64,000 nucleotides of DNA from Cordilura impudica. Its lineage: Eukaryota > Arthropoda > Insecta > Diptera > Scathophagidae. This document shows positions 1 through 10,411 of this stretch, one piece after another. A program made the position numbers and the translations under genes. The stretch lies in contig OY821518.1 in assembly GCA_963682025.1 (NCBI GenBank), forward strand, positions 234,939,836 to 235,003,835. Direction: 5' to 3'. Below the pieces are notes generated by a model. That model was given only the letters and a program-made list of their open reading frames with translations. It searched no databases and was not told the origin of the DNA. Every line of letters begins with the position of its first letter. Position 1 is the stretch's first letter.

Positions 1-339
1 ACCATCAAATAAATGTCTCGACGTGTTAGCAATTTTAAAGCAACAACATAAATTAGTTCAAAGAATCATTTCGGGAATTTTCTGGAATATTCGTATGTTA
101 TATTGTTTGAGCTTGAAGAAAATTTTAAATACTGTGGCAAAATTTTACCAAACATAGAACAAATTAACTTATGTCAAGGATCTTTTACAGAACATGGAAG
201 CTTTGTTGCGCTTATACGAATTCGATCCCAGAACAACCTATCCTGACGTATAGTTGAAAGCAATAGTTTGAAAAATTTTTTTTTGGTGAAAAGTGACAAC
301 CTTATAAAATATATTTTTTAAGATTCAAAGCGCCACATT
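1..339. other. AT-rich sequence without recognised feature
   Basis: I see no coding frame, repeat pair or RNA gene here. It is ordinary AT-rich flank leading into a mariner relic. Confidence 0.6.
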
Positions 340-735
340 GTTTAGTAATTTTTTTTTTTTGAGCCATCAAAAGTAAACGATCTCAGTGAATTTCCAAACA
401 TGGAAAAAATTCGTCACGGTCACGCATTTCAATACTTTCATTTCAACGGTCTCAGTGAAACCAATATTAAAGCCAAGCTAGATTTTACTATATGGGAGAC
501 TGCTCCTTCTTTTACGATTGTAAAATATTGGTTGGCAGAGTTCACACGAGGCAGTACGAGCTGCCAAAACGAATACCGTAGTGGTCGAGCAATTGAAGTG
601 TCCAGCCAGAAACGGTTAAGAAAATCCACATAATGGTATTGTGTGATCGCCGACTAAAGGTGCGTGTATTGCCTGAAATTATAGGCATTTCAAAAAATGC
701 TATACGTCTTGTCAGCAATGGCGCTCAATGAACAA
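340..735 (+). pseudogene. mariner transposase, N-terminal relic
   Basis: This is the N-terminal helix-turn-helix part of a mariner-family transposase, which would bind the terminal repeats and cut and paste the element. A frame opens at the ATG at 400 and runs to 633. It shows the mariner signatures NGLSETNIKAKLD, then APSFTIVKYWLAEFTRG and SGRAIEV. After a frameshift near 630 the homology continues in another frame to about 720 with CDRRLKVRVLPEIIGIS, matching the second N-terminal helix-turn-helix. The catalytic D,D34D part is absent, so this is a dead 5' fragment. I do not see its terminal inverted repeats. The family assignment is from remembered consensus, not a search. Confidence 0.85.
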
Positions 736-1429
736 ATGCCCCAAAAAATTTGTATGGGATTGGGGCGTTTGTTCATCCGGTTTTTGTTCATATGGTTTTT
801 GGGGCACAGGTTCAATTTTTTTCCAATCTTAAATATTTTGGGTCATTTGTTCATTTTTAATTTGTAAGTTTGGGGCCTAAATTCATTTTTTTTCAAGACT
901 GATGAACAAATATACTCCAAAAAATAAACTACGAAACCGGTTTATGTTATTGTTTTTTTTTTTTTTTCAAAACGTTTATTAATTCATAATAGGATAACAA
1001 TTCATAAACCAAAATAAACAATAGTTAACAATAATTTTCTACATACAAAGTCCCAAAATCGGGCTCTCGAGTATTATTAATATAATAATAAATAAAAATA
1101 AATTACTAGTTTCCTTTCTTCAAATGAAGAATAAGTTATTGATATTTTGTAATGGTCGATTTTTAAATCGACCCACCCTATTGCACACATATCAAAAAGA
1201 GACTTAAATTCCTTGAAAGCAAATCAGAAGCCAAATAGTTTTAGCGTTTATGGGAATAAATAAATTCTTGACCCATTTTAACCTTCCTTACAAATCAATG
1301 TTTTTTTTTAATTTTCATTGTAAGAAAAAAAAAAAATATAATTTAATGATATATGTCTGCTGCATATGTTATAAGAAATATCAATATATATTTGTTATAA
1401 CCATTAAGAGAATTGGTTTTGCTGTACAG
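727..1429. other. non-coding, contains a small palindrome
   Basis: No gene is seen. At 727-742 and 762-776 there is an imperfect inverted pair (ATGAACAAATGCCCC against GGGGCGTTTGTTCAT, one mismatch) that could form a stem around a 19-nt loop. Related words (tgttcat, tttgttcatttt) recur to about 910. The remainder is AT-rich with homopolymer runs. Confidence 0.5.
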
Positions 1430-1432
1430 AAA

Positions 1433-1808
1433 TAGGAAAATGCATGCTAAATTATTGGAAAATTCCTGTTAAGTCTAGGGAAATGCATGCCAAATGGTAA
1501 AAATACATGCCATGCCAATGTTTTTGTTTTTTCGAAAGATTTTTTTTTTTTATTTGCAGCTTTGAGAATCATTTTTCTAAATTCAGCATGCAATTTTCTT
1601 ACATTTAGCATGCAATTTCCCTACATTTAGCATGCAAATTTTTCTCATTTTTAACATAAAAATTCCCATTTTTTAGCATGCATTTTTCCATAAATTTGCC
1701 CAAATTTAGCAAACAATTTGCCAATTTTGACATGCATTTTTACCATTTGACATGCATTTCCTATAGACTTAACAGGCATTTTCCCATAATTTAGCATGCA
1801 TTTTCCCA
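1433..1808. repeat. foldback repeat with ATGCATG-rich arms of about 80 bp
   Basis: The left arm (about 1433-1512) and right arm (about 1728-1808) are imperfect reverse complements over roughly 80 bp. Both contain TGCATGCTAAATTAT, CCTGTTAAGTCTA and ATGGTAAAAAT in mirrored order. Between the arms the word TTTAGCATGCA recurs in degenerate tandem form, about every 20 bp. No open frame and no clear target duplication are visible. It is probably a non-autonomous foldback or MITE-like element. Confidence 0.7.
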
Positions 1809-2139
1809 CTTTTACTAAGCGCTTCCCTTAGTCCTCTAACCATTTATTACCATATTTATACTACTCTATCAAGGCTACCAAAAACATGTTTTGTTGACTA
1901 TTGTTTACTATAGAGAATTACATAAAACTATAATTAAATTAATAAAAAATAAATAGTGGAAAAATAGGAAATGTCTTCAAAACATTTTACTGACCCCGAA
2001 GAAGTTTGGAAACTATATAGTCAAATGTAGCAACTGATTTTAAAAGGTACAAATCTACCTCTTGTGGCAACTCTATAGCATTTGGGTTATCATATCGCGG
2101 TTACCACAGATAACATATAGTCAAAATAGTAAAAATTAG

Positions 2140-3340
2140 CTGAGCCCAGAACTCGAAATTCGAGTTCAATTATCTTTTACGTTTTAAGTTATGCTGCAAA
2201 AGAAAAAAATTCTAGGAAATTTTATTTTTTCATTAAATATTTCAATAAATAAAAATTTATACAGATGATATATAAAATGGGTTTGTTAATAAATAATTTT
2301 ATAAGAACCTAAAGCCTAGCCAATCCACAATTCAAATTAACAAATTTAATAAACACACACACAGCATTGTATAGCTTAAATATATGATTTAAGTGTGTCT
2401 TAGTACTAACCAAATGTACCAAGAACTGGCCCAATTTTAATTTTAAACAAGTAAGAAAATTATAGTCGGTCTAGACCGACTATACGATACCCTATACCAT
2501 GCGTTTAGAAACCCTATCTCTTAGGCCCAACTAACTGGACATAGAAAATAAGCAAAAACCAAATTTGAGTGGGATTTTTATTAATTTTTTTGGCTGCAGA
2601 TATGAAAAAGTTCATATCAGATGCTATATCTATATGGGGACTAGGTCCGAAAATGGACCGATCCTGATCATGTTTGGTAAAGTCTCTTGTATTTTGCAAA
2701 AATATATACAAACAAAATTTGAGAAGAATCAGTGCAATATTTTTGTTTTTTAATAGATTTAAGTGAAAATCGGGAAGCAGCTCTATATGGGGCCACAGGT
2801 ATAATTTTTAGACTACTCATTAATGGATGTAATGAACGCATATAAACCCAATTTGAGTAAGATCTATATGACAATTTGGATCTTATGACAATTTATGTCG
2901 ATTTCATAGGGTAATTTGTATGGGGGCTAGGTCTGAACATGGACCGATTCTCACTAATTTCAATAGCGTTCATCCCATGGACGATGAAAGCTTATATACC
3001 AAATTTCATCAAAATATTTTCATATTTGCGACCTGCAGTTTGATTAAAAAGTTTACATGGACACACAGACGGACGGACGGATGGACATTGTTAAATCAAC
3101 TCAGAAAGTGATTCTGATTCGATCGGTATAATTAAAGATGGGTCTAGGTCAAATATTTTTGGTTGTTACAAACAGCAGCTCAAAGTCATTATACCTAAAC
3201 CACATGGTGGTATAGGGTATAAAAATATAGTGCACTTCTGTAGAGAAATATTTTTCAAATGGTATATTTTTTGTCAAAATCGGTTGGTAGCTGAGAGTGT
3301 AGAAGAAGTCACAAGAAAACGCCTTGCCTATTAATGTTAT
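2140..3340 (+). repeat. dispersed repeat R2, interrupted by R1
   Basis: The left part (2140-2410) shares long stretches with 23371-24020. Shared words include CTCGAAATTCGAG, a TTTTATTTTTTCATTAAAT run, and AACAAATTTAATAAACACACACA followed by AGCATTGTATA. The right part (about 3250-3340, TTCAAATGGTATA then GTCAAAATCGG, and CCTATTAATGTTATAGA) matches the distal part of the 23.4-kb copies. The 780 bp between them are repeat R1, so R1 inserted into an existing R2 copy. No coding frame is seen. Confidence 0.65.
2446..3225 (+). repeat. dispersed repeat R1, most complete copy
   Basis: The copy begins AACAAGTAAGAAAATTATAG followed by a palindrome, GTCGGTCTAGACCGAC. It ends near CACATGGTGGTATAGGGTATA. 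Internal markers are a run of GACGGACGGACGG and GATCGGTATAAT. The same order of landmarks occurs at 22450-23166 (reverse) and in partial copies at 6325-6695, 10489-10645, 20690-20800 and 49577-49771. It has no coding capacity. It is a non-autonomous dispersed repeat of unknown class. One short copy (10489-10645) is bounded by a 14-bp direct repeat. Confidence 0.75.
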
Positions 3341-4617
3341 AGATATAAAATTTTAAATATCCAAATATGAGAAATCTCTCCATGACCTTAGAACCCGATA
3401 ATTGATAACACAGTACACCAGTAAAAAAACCCCGTAGGCTTTCACGATGGATTTTCGGAATCGATGAATCCGAATCACTTCCGGTTTTTATGCCAAAAGT
3501 GGTGGGCAAGTCTTGACCCCTACTGCTAACTAAATTAATAGGGCGGGTCGGGTTACTATATATATGACCGAAGCCTATTACTCTTTGAGAGGAACAGTCT
3601 TTCTTTCGAGCCTATTCCCTCTGGAACCTCCTTATGGGGGCTCCCTTAAAAATCTTTTGATTTTTTTATAACTTTGTAAAAAAAGTAAGTATTTGTGGTA
3701 GAGAAGAAGAAAGTATATATTTCAAAAATTTATAACTATTCTTAATCGGACCGGTTTCTGGCATTTCAGCCTTCATCAGCGATTTATTGAACATTGTGAT
3801 AATTGTTATGTTATAATTGAATAGATTGTTTCTATATGAAATTTTTCTACTTAGGGCGGCCGTGAGTTTTGAACCCTAAACCTTCAAATACACTCGTACT
3901 TGCGCATTTTGGTCAGCGCTTTAACACACTCACTTAAAGTCCGAGTGTATGTGAAGGTTCAGGGCTTAAACCCTGAAAAATGACTGCAACGAAAAAAATA
4001 TTTTTTGGTTTATGTAAATAGATCATGTTTCTTTATATTTCTTTTATACGTTTTCTATTATATTTCCAGTTTTATTTCCTTTTCTTTCAGTTTCTCTTTG
4101 AAGTTAGCTTATTTCATTAAATTTCGGATATATCGGCCAATTACATTTTTTTTTATTATTTATATATATTGCAAGTACTTCAGCAATAAAACAACCTTCA
4201 CGATCAACTGCGGTGGGCATAATAAAGACTTCCGTTAGTATTAGACAAATAGATGGACACAAAATATTGACTAGCGTACAAAACGTGTTAATGAATTGAT
4301 CCAGGAATACTGGAAGACACTGTAGTCGTGTCGTACAGTGTAATGTTTGCAACTTTAGGAAGATTTGTGTAAATAAATTTAATATAATACGGTATGAGAT
4401 AGAGATAGTCCGTAGCGGTAGTCCGATTCTTATGGCCAAATTGACGAATATCACATGTATATTTTGCACGCTTAGGGCAGAATGGCAATGTTCGTAAATA
4501 TTTCCACAAAAGAAAAAACTACGTGATCGCGGTAGGGAAACAAAAGCTTAAATTATGTAGGGCTGTGTAATAAAATGTATTACAGAGTGCGGATATTTAC
4601 AATCACCAAAAAAAAAA
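3341..4617. other. non-coding region with one hairpin
   Basis: No gene is recognised; the short frames here have no protein-family features. The only structure I see is the inverted pair at 3866-3972, listed separately. Confidence 0.5.
3866..3972. repeat. imperfect inverted repeat (hairpin)
   Basis: The left arm, about 3866-3898 (GAACCCTAAACCTTC, then ATACACTCG), pairs with the right arm, about 3942-3972 (CGAGTGTATGTGAAGGTTC, then AGGGCTTAAA). About 45 bp separate them. Function unknown; it could be a decayed MITE. Confidence 0.6.
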
Positions 4618-6177
4618 TCATGTGAGTCCGATCACAAGGGAGATGTGTAAACATTTAATAATTAAAGAAAACTCAACAGCATATTTTCCAGTGCATAAAA
4701 AATAAGTCGATTATGCTGTTTTCTGAAATTCAATTGATGTTTTCTGAAATGCAATTAATGTTTTCTGAAATTCAATTTATGTTTTCTGAAATACAATTAA
4801 TGTTTTCAGCAATTCAAATGATGCTTTTTGAAATTCAATTGATGTTTTCTGAAATTCTATTTATGTTTTCTGAAATTCAAATGATGTTTTCTGAAATACA
4901 ATTGATGTTTTCTGAAATACAATTGATGTTTTCTGAAATTCTATTGATGTTTTCTGAAATTCAATTGATGTTTTCTGAAACTCGAATGATGTTTTCTGAA
5001 ATTCTATTTATGTTTTCTGAAATTCAAATGATGTTTTCTGAAACTCGAATGATGTTTTCTGAAACTATATTGATGTTTTCTGAAATTCTATTTATGTTTT
5101 CTGAAATTCAAATGATGTTTTCTGAAATTCTATTTATGTTTTCTGAAATACAGTTGACGTTTTCTGAAATTCTATTGATGTTTTCTGAAATTCTATTTAT
5201 ATTTTCTCTAATTCAAATGATGTTTTCTGAAATACAATTGATGTTTTCTGAAATACAATTGATGTTTTCAGACATTCTATTGATGTTTTCTGAACCCCAA
5301 TTGATGTTTTCTGAAACTCGAATGATGTTTTCTGAAATAATATTGATGTTTTCTGAAATTCTATTTATGTTTTCTGAAATTCAAATGATGTTTTCTGAAA
5401 CTCGAATGATGTTTTCTGAAATTATATTGATGTTTTCTGAAATTCTATTGATGTTTTCTGAAATTCAATTGATGTTTTCTGACACTCGAATGATGTTTTC
5501 TGAAATTATATTGATGTTTTCTGAAATTATATTGATGTTTTCTGAAATTCTATTTATGTTTTCTGAAATTCAAATGATGTTTTCTGAAACTCGAATGATG
5601 TTTTCTGAAATTATATTGATGTTTTCTGAAATTCTATTTATGTTTTCTGAAATTCAAATGATGTTTTCTGAAATTATATTGATGGTTTCTGAAATTCAAA
5701 TGATGTTTTCTGAAATACAGTTGATGTTTTCTGAAATTCAATCGATGTTTTCTGAAACTCGAATAATGTTTTCTGAAATTATATTGATGTTTTCTGAAAT
5801 TCAAGTGATGTTTTCTGATATTCTATTGATGTTTTCTAAAATTCAATTGATGTGTTCTGCAACTCGAATGATGTTTTCTGAAATTATTAGTTGTTTTCTG
5901 AAATTCTATTTATGTTTTCTGAAATTCAAATGATGTTTTCTGAAATTATATTGATGGTTTCTGAAATACAATTGATGTTTTCTGAAATACAATTGATGTT
6001 TTTGGAAAGACAATTGGAAAATGTTTAGAAAAGAACATATCATAATTTTTTCACAAATACAATCAGATAAAGTCACACCGATTTACACTTCAGCTCACAC
6101 CGATGTGTTACGCTGTTTTTGCGATTGTATTGTGAAATAGAAATTTACCCCCCTGCGCGTATAGATGTTTACACATC
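4618..6177 (+). mobile_element. minisatellite-carrying non-autonomous element, copy 1
   Basis: This copy begins TCATGTGAGTCCGATCAC, then GATGTGTAAACAT (4640-4652). A roughly 95-bp left region leads into a 21-bp tandem array (4713-6012). A roughly 165-bp right region follows, with the direct pair CACACCGATTTACA / CACACCGATGTGTTACG and the inverted pair TTCACAAATACAATC / GATTGTATTGTGAA. The copy ends ATGTTTACACATC (6165-6177), the reverse complement of the motif near the left end. The same left and right regions bound copy 2 in reverse, and the right region ends copy 3, so array and flanks move as one unit. Both ends abut A runs. No protein is encoded. Subterminal inverted repeats, a hairpin near one end and an internal tandem array recall Helentron/DINE-1 elements, but I cannot confirm that class. 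Confidence 0.8.
4713..6012 (+). repeat. 21-bp minisatellite array, about 62 units
   Basis: The unit is ATGTTTTCTGAAATTCAATTG with variants at the last positions (CTATTT, ACGAATG, ATATTG). Because the unit is seven codons long and has no stop in one frame, it reads as repeated MFSEIQL. The first dozen units contain rare variants (a GCAATTAATG unit and a TCAGCAATTC unit followed by CTTTTTGAAA) in the same order as at the matching end of copy 2. Confidence 0.95.
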
Positions 6178-6324
6178 AAAAATATTTTTTTTAAGATTAG
6201 AAAAATTACTTATGCTACTTTAAGTTTATATTAAAACTATTTCACGTACAATCCTTATTATCACTCTCACACACACTTTACATACATTAGCTCTACTTGT
6301 TTATTTCTCTATATAAACTTCTTT

Positions 6325-6695
6325 TTATACCCTATACTAATCAGTGGTCAAGGTTCTCGTATAATGCATTTGTACTGATGTTTGTAACTTAACTTTTAAT
6401 AATTAAGCTATATCCATCCATCCATCTGTAAGGCATATAAACCTTGTAATCAAACCACAGAATGCAAATACAAAAATCATCTTAGTTAAGACCTAGATCC
6501 GAGATCCCAGATCTAGATAATCGGTGTATTATTCGACTCAGTCCCCACATAAATTTAGAATCCGTAACTATTTCAATTTCAAAATAATCCATTTATGACT
6601 TCAGTGTAGTTAAATAATATAAGACCCTTTGTCGAAACTATTTGTATAGGCTATCGCATAGTCGGACTCACTGACTATGACTTTCGTATTTGTTT
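6325..6695 (-). repeat. very degenerate R1 copy
   Basis: Reading in reverse, R1 landmarks are recognisable: TATACCCTATAC at the outer end, CATCCATCCATCTGT for the GACGGACGG block, CATATAAACCTTGTAATC, and CTATCGCATAGTCGGACTC at the other end. Much of the sequence has diverged, so this is an old copy. Confidence 0.5.
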
Positions 6696-7150
6696 TTTGT
6701 TGAAAATAATCAGGTTTGTTGGATAGAGTGTTGGTTGTGTATTCTTGTTTGTTTTTGAGTGTTTATGTAAATGTACCTTTTTGTCTCATATTACGGAATT
6801 GCCGACAGTCAGCACGTTATTATTACCCATTTTGAGTACATTGTATGTGAAATTTTGCAATAGTATGTTGTTTTAAGATAGTATCATGTGCCATTAAAGT
6901 TTTCAATTGCTGTTGTTGACGATTATGTGCTTTAGTATGGATGCTGATATAAGAATTGTTGTAGATTTCCAACAGTTTATGTTTTCTTTAAAGTAATCCT
7001 AATGTTTGATTGACATTTTCAACATTTAGTTAACATTAAGATATAAAAAATTAAATATTTGGACTTAAATATCCATATATTGTGGATTAAAGATATTTCC
7101 TTACAAGCGACTGGGCGGTAAATTTAGTGTTACAGAAATCGATATACCAA
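6696..7150. other. non-coding, nothing recognised
   Basis: No gene or repeat structure seen. AT-rich sequence between the old R1 copy and an E2-family terminus. Confidence 0.5.
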
Positions 7151-7153
7151 TTA

Positions 7154-7250
7154 CATTGTACAACAGCCATTCTTTTCAAAAACTCCAAGCCGGGCTAAAA
7201 GCACTAGGCCAGTATAGTGAAATCTCCAAGGGTTTAACGTTCTGAGGCCA
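7154..7250 (+). mobile_element. solo terminus related to the element at 58342-61608
   Basis: From CATTGTACAACAGCC onward, this segment tracks the reverse complement of the right end of the element at 58342-61608 (CACAGTACAACAGCC). The track continues through CTCCAAGCC, CACTAGGCCAGTATAGTG and CAAGGGTTTAACGTTC. It is preceded by TTA (7151-7153), the same trinucleotide that is duplicated around that element. No matching opposite end is visible here, so it is a decayed solo end or the remains of a copy cut short by the Transib insertion at 7404. Confidence 0.65.
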
Positions 7251-7398
7251 GCAAATAGCTTCAGCAAATCGATTGATTATGAATTTAATCGACCTTTTTT
7301 TGGTAAATATTTGATAAGATTTTTAGGAATTTCTAAAGTGCGCTTAGAAGGTCATTTGTTTTCAAAATAAATAAAAGACTATTTATTCATTTTTCATC

Positions 7399-7403
7399 CG
7401 ACG
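7399..7403 (+). repeat. Transib A target-site duplication, left (CGACG)
   Basis: CGACG directly precedes the CACAGTG terminus, and the identical CGACG follows the other terminus at 11184-11188. A 5-bp GC-rich duplication is the known Transib signature. Confidence 0.93.
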
Positions 7404-8142
7404 CACAGTGGACCATTTGACGAGAAGGCGGTCAAAAATCTATAACTTTTGATTGGATTGGAATTTTGATATGCGGTTTTTTTTTGTTTGGTAGGTGAGA
7501 CTTTAGCCTTTAAGTTTTGGTATAAAATGTAATTCTCGACCGAAAATAAAAAAAAGTTACGGAGGGTTTAAAATACATTTTCATTTGTAGTTGAATTTTA
7601 GTACAAAAGTGAGGTGTTAAAAGGTGAAAAAAGGTTTTTTTTAATATAATGTCTTATTTTTTCAGTTAATTTTACAACTAATACTTTTTAACAATTTTTT
7701 AATTTAATTTTTTCAGAAAATGCCAAACTTTGGCCCCGTAAACTTTTTAGTCCTAATGTGCACAAGGGCCAAAGGTGGTTTTTTTTTTTTTTTTTTTGAA
7801 AGATCCCGAGTTAAAATATAATTTATTAAGCAGCGAACGTAAAAGTTACCTTATATTGGTTCAAGATAGAGAAGTTTCAATGAAAAACTCGTATGTTTTT
7901 GCTTTAGTTAAATTTTTTTTTATTGTCTTTTTAAATATTTCTATATCAATTTTTATGGCAAATTTATGAAATATGGCAATTTTTGTTGTAAAGTACAAAA
8001 TATATAAATTTTTCAATCAAGAAAATTTTTTAACCATATAAAAAAGGTGTAACTTATTGTTAGTGTAATGAAAAAATACTTTAAATCAACCAATTTTAGT
8101 AAAAATTTCTTCTAAATAGCCTTGATTTTCATCTTCTAGAAG

Positions 8143-10100
8143 TTATTTAGCTTCTTCGTCTAATTCAGTAGAGGTAGTTTTCCATTTTTGACGAATGTTG
8201 GACATATATGGATCTGAAGTGCACAACAACATAGTGATAAGGTCTTCATTAGTACAACATCTGGACATTTTCCTTGTGTTGTGCTCGCGAAGGAATCTGT
8301 AGTCTTTGTTCCTTTTTTCTTGCGCTTCTTCAGATAGATCTCCTATTGGTAGCATGTCGTTTTGAATTATTTGTTCCCCATGGTACAAAATTTTATGAAC
8401 TGTGGATGGCATATATCTCCAAGAGTATTTTTCATTACAAAGTACAGCTGTTTTATTGGCGTACTCTCCAAATTTTTTTGCATTTATCTTTCTGCTGCAT
8501 GCTAGAACTTGTAATATGATTTTGAATCGTCTTATTAATTCGTGATCTACACCTGTGATAGATGCTGCAGTTTCCGGATCGGAAAAATATCTCCTTGCAG
8601 TTTTTCCATCATTTGTATTTCCTTCCCCTTGTTTTGGTTGGTCGATTACGAGGCCTAGCTGTAGATATTTTTGTTGAATTTTTTTTTTTTTGCTTTCTTT
8701 TTTCTTCATTTTCTTTGTTTTTTCTCACTGTTTCGCCTAACGGACCAAATTCCAATCATAGCCCAATTTAAGAATATGCTCCATGAAACGTATTCTAGCA
8801 TGAAGAGGGGACATTCCAAATTCGTAGGCTTCCTTAAAACTATCGTCTTCTGGTGGGGGTTGGCTTTATTGACTTGATGTCTTTTGGCATATAATGCAGC
8901 TTGACGTTGACTGTGTTCCAGTTAAAGCTTGTGCAAATTTTCCATCAATCATTGTGAGACACATTTTAAAATGTACTTCAATGTCTTGGTCATCAAATCT
9001 TTTATTTTTTGAACTTCTTCAGTTATGACATCTTTGGTTTCCTTTTTGAATGCAAATTTTATTGGTCTGCAATACTTTGTTACTTTGTTTTCCATATCTC
9101 AATTTCTGTTGCTCTACTAGATGACGGCTCTAAGACGCTATACCTTTTTGTTAAGTGCAATGGAACGAAAGTTACCATAAATAAATTAGCATCTGATGAA
9201 TTTTCGGCATTAAATTGCTTGCATTATTTCTGACCAGAGGATCCATCACATCCCCATTTAGAAATTAAAGTAATGCTGCCATTACCAATTTTTTTTAAAT
9301 GATCAGTATCAAGCGTATTTAGCAATCGTTCTGCAGTATGCTCAAGGAGATCTTGCAATTTTATTTCTGCTGATGTTGAAGTGACACTAATAGCAGATTG
9401 TGAAGGTAAGCATTCTTTTTTGGCAGAAACTAAATCTCGATACTCTGGAAAAATCCAACAATTCTTTTCATTGGTTCGCTTCCGCAATTCCTTGTATTGA
9501 TTTTTGGTCAATTTCAAATCCAAATTTAGGGCGAACGCTTCTTCCGGCGTAAATTTCTTATCTTCAATTGGTGTAGGAATGCTTTTCAAAATCCTCTTTG
9601 TGCGCCTTGGGCTACTATTTTTTCAATTATTTCAATTTTATTTTTTTTATTTTGGGTTGGTTGAATTTGGTGCAAAAATGAATCCTTAATAATTCTTTGA
9701 GAAATTTCTTCATTGATATTCTCCAGCTTGCGCCTTCGACATCTTTCACTACATCCGTCAGTTGGTTTTGCTGGTCGACCCTTTTTCCACTTTCGTTGGC
9801 AGTTGTAGATGCACTCTCAAAAATAAGTTCCTTTATTAACCAGTCTTGGTAACGTTTGTACATCTTTGCCTTGCCTTGAGAGCATTCAATGTACCGTCTT
9901 TTCAAATTCGATGCAAAATTAGTAATTTTTCCTTTGTGTATTTCAATGTCTTCTAGGTTACAATTCTTAAAGAAGTCGTAGCTAACTATGTGCAAAATTA
10001 CGTCGTCTACATCATTTCGTTGAAAATAAATATCTGCCAGATCTCTATAACAGTACTTAGCCATTGCAGAAATTGTAATAAATAGTAATTGTGGAAACAT
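8143..10100 (-). pseudogene. Transib transposase A (broken, RAG1-core-like)
   Basis: This would cleave at CACAGTG ends by nick and hairpin chemistry. Three homologous blocks lie in order on the minus strand. 10100-9627 is the N-terminal part (KRYQDWL, aligning with YEDWLNE of copy B). 9589-9224 carries the central part, ending ISKWGCDGSSGQK, whose CDG holds the first catalytic Asp. 8709-8143 is the C-terminal part, with GNTNDGKTARRYFSDPE, ITGVDHELIRRFKIIL, STVHKILYHGEQII and LPIGDLSEEAQEKRNKDYR. The last Glu of SEEAQE aligns with RAG1 E962. Between 9224 and 8710 the frame is lost, including the expected second Asp region, through frameshifts or deletion. Copy B diverges clearly in sequence, so the two are different Transib families or old relatives. 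Confidence 0.9.
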
Positions 10101-10411
10101 ATTATAAATACTCTATCTTGCAATTATGTAAAATAAATTTTTATCTTTTATTACCACTTTTAGAAGCATAAAAAAACCCACACCCTAACCCCTTTTAAAA
10201 GGTGAAGCATACCTGCTCATATCTTTAAGGGGCTATGTCGCAGTAGTTTTTTTTTTACCATTTACCTGTTATTTAAATTGTTTCCCATTTTGTCAGGTAT
10301 TTAAACTATATAACTCTAATTCAGACTATTAGTGTTTTTGAAAAATACCTATGTAAATGTACCTGTGACAATTAAGCGCATTATATCTCAACCCTTTTTT
10401 ATAAGTATATA

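Noticed and set aside
4104..4469. Minus-strand 121-codon frame as a gene
   Set aside because: No family features and the composition is typical of chance AT-rich frames.
4618..6177. Firm classification of the minisatellite element as a Helitron/Helentron
   Set aside because: It begins TC next to an A tract and has a hairpin near the other end, but there is no CTRR terminus and no Rep/Hel gene. The A-tract target hides any duplication. Kept as a resemblance only.
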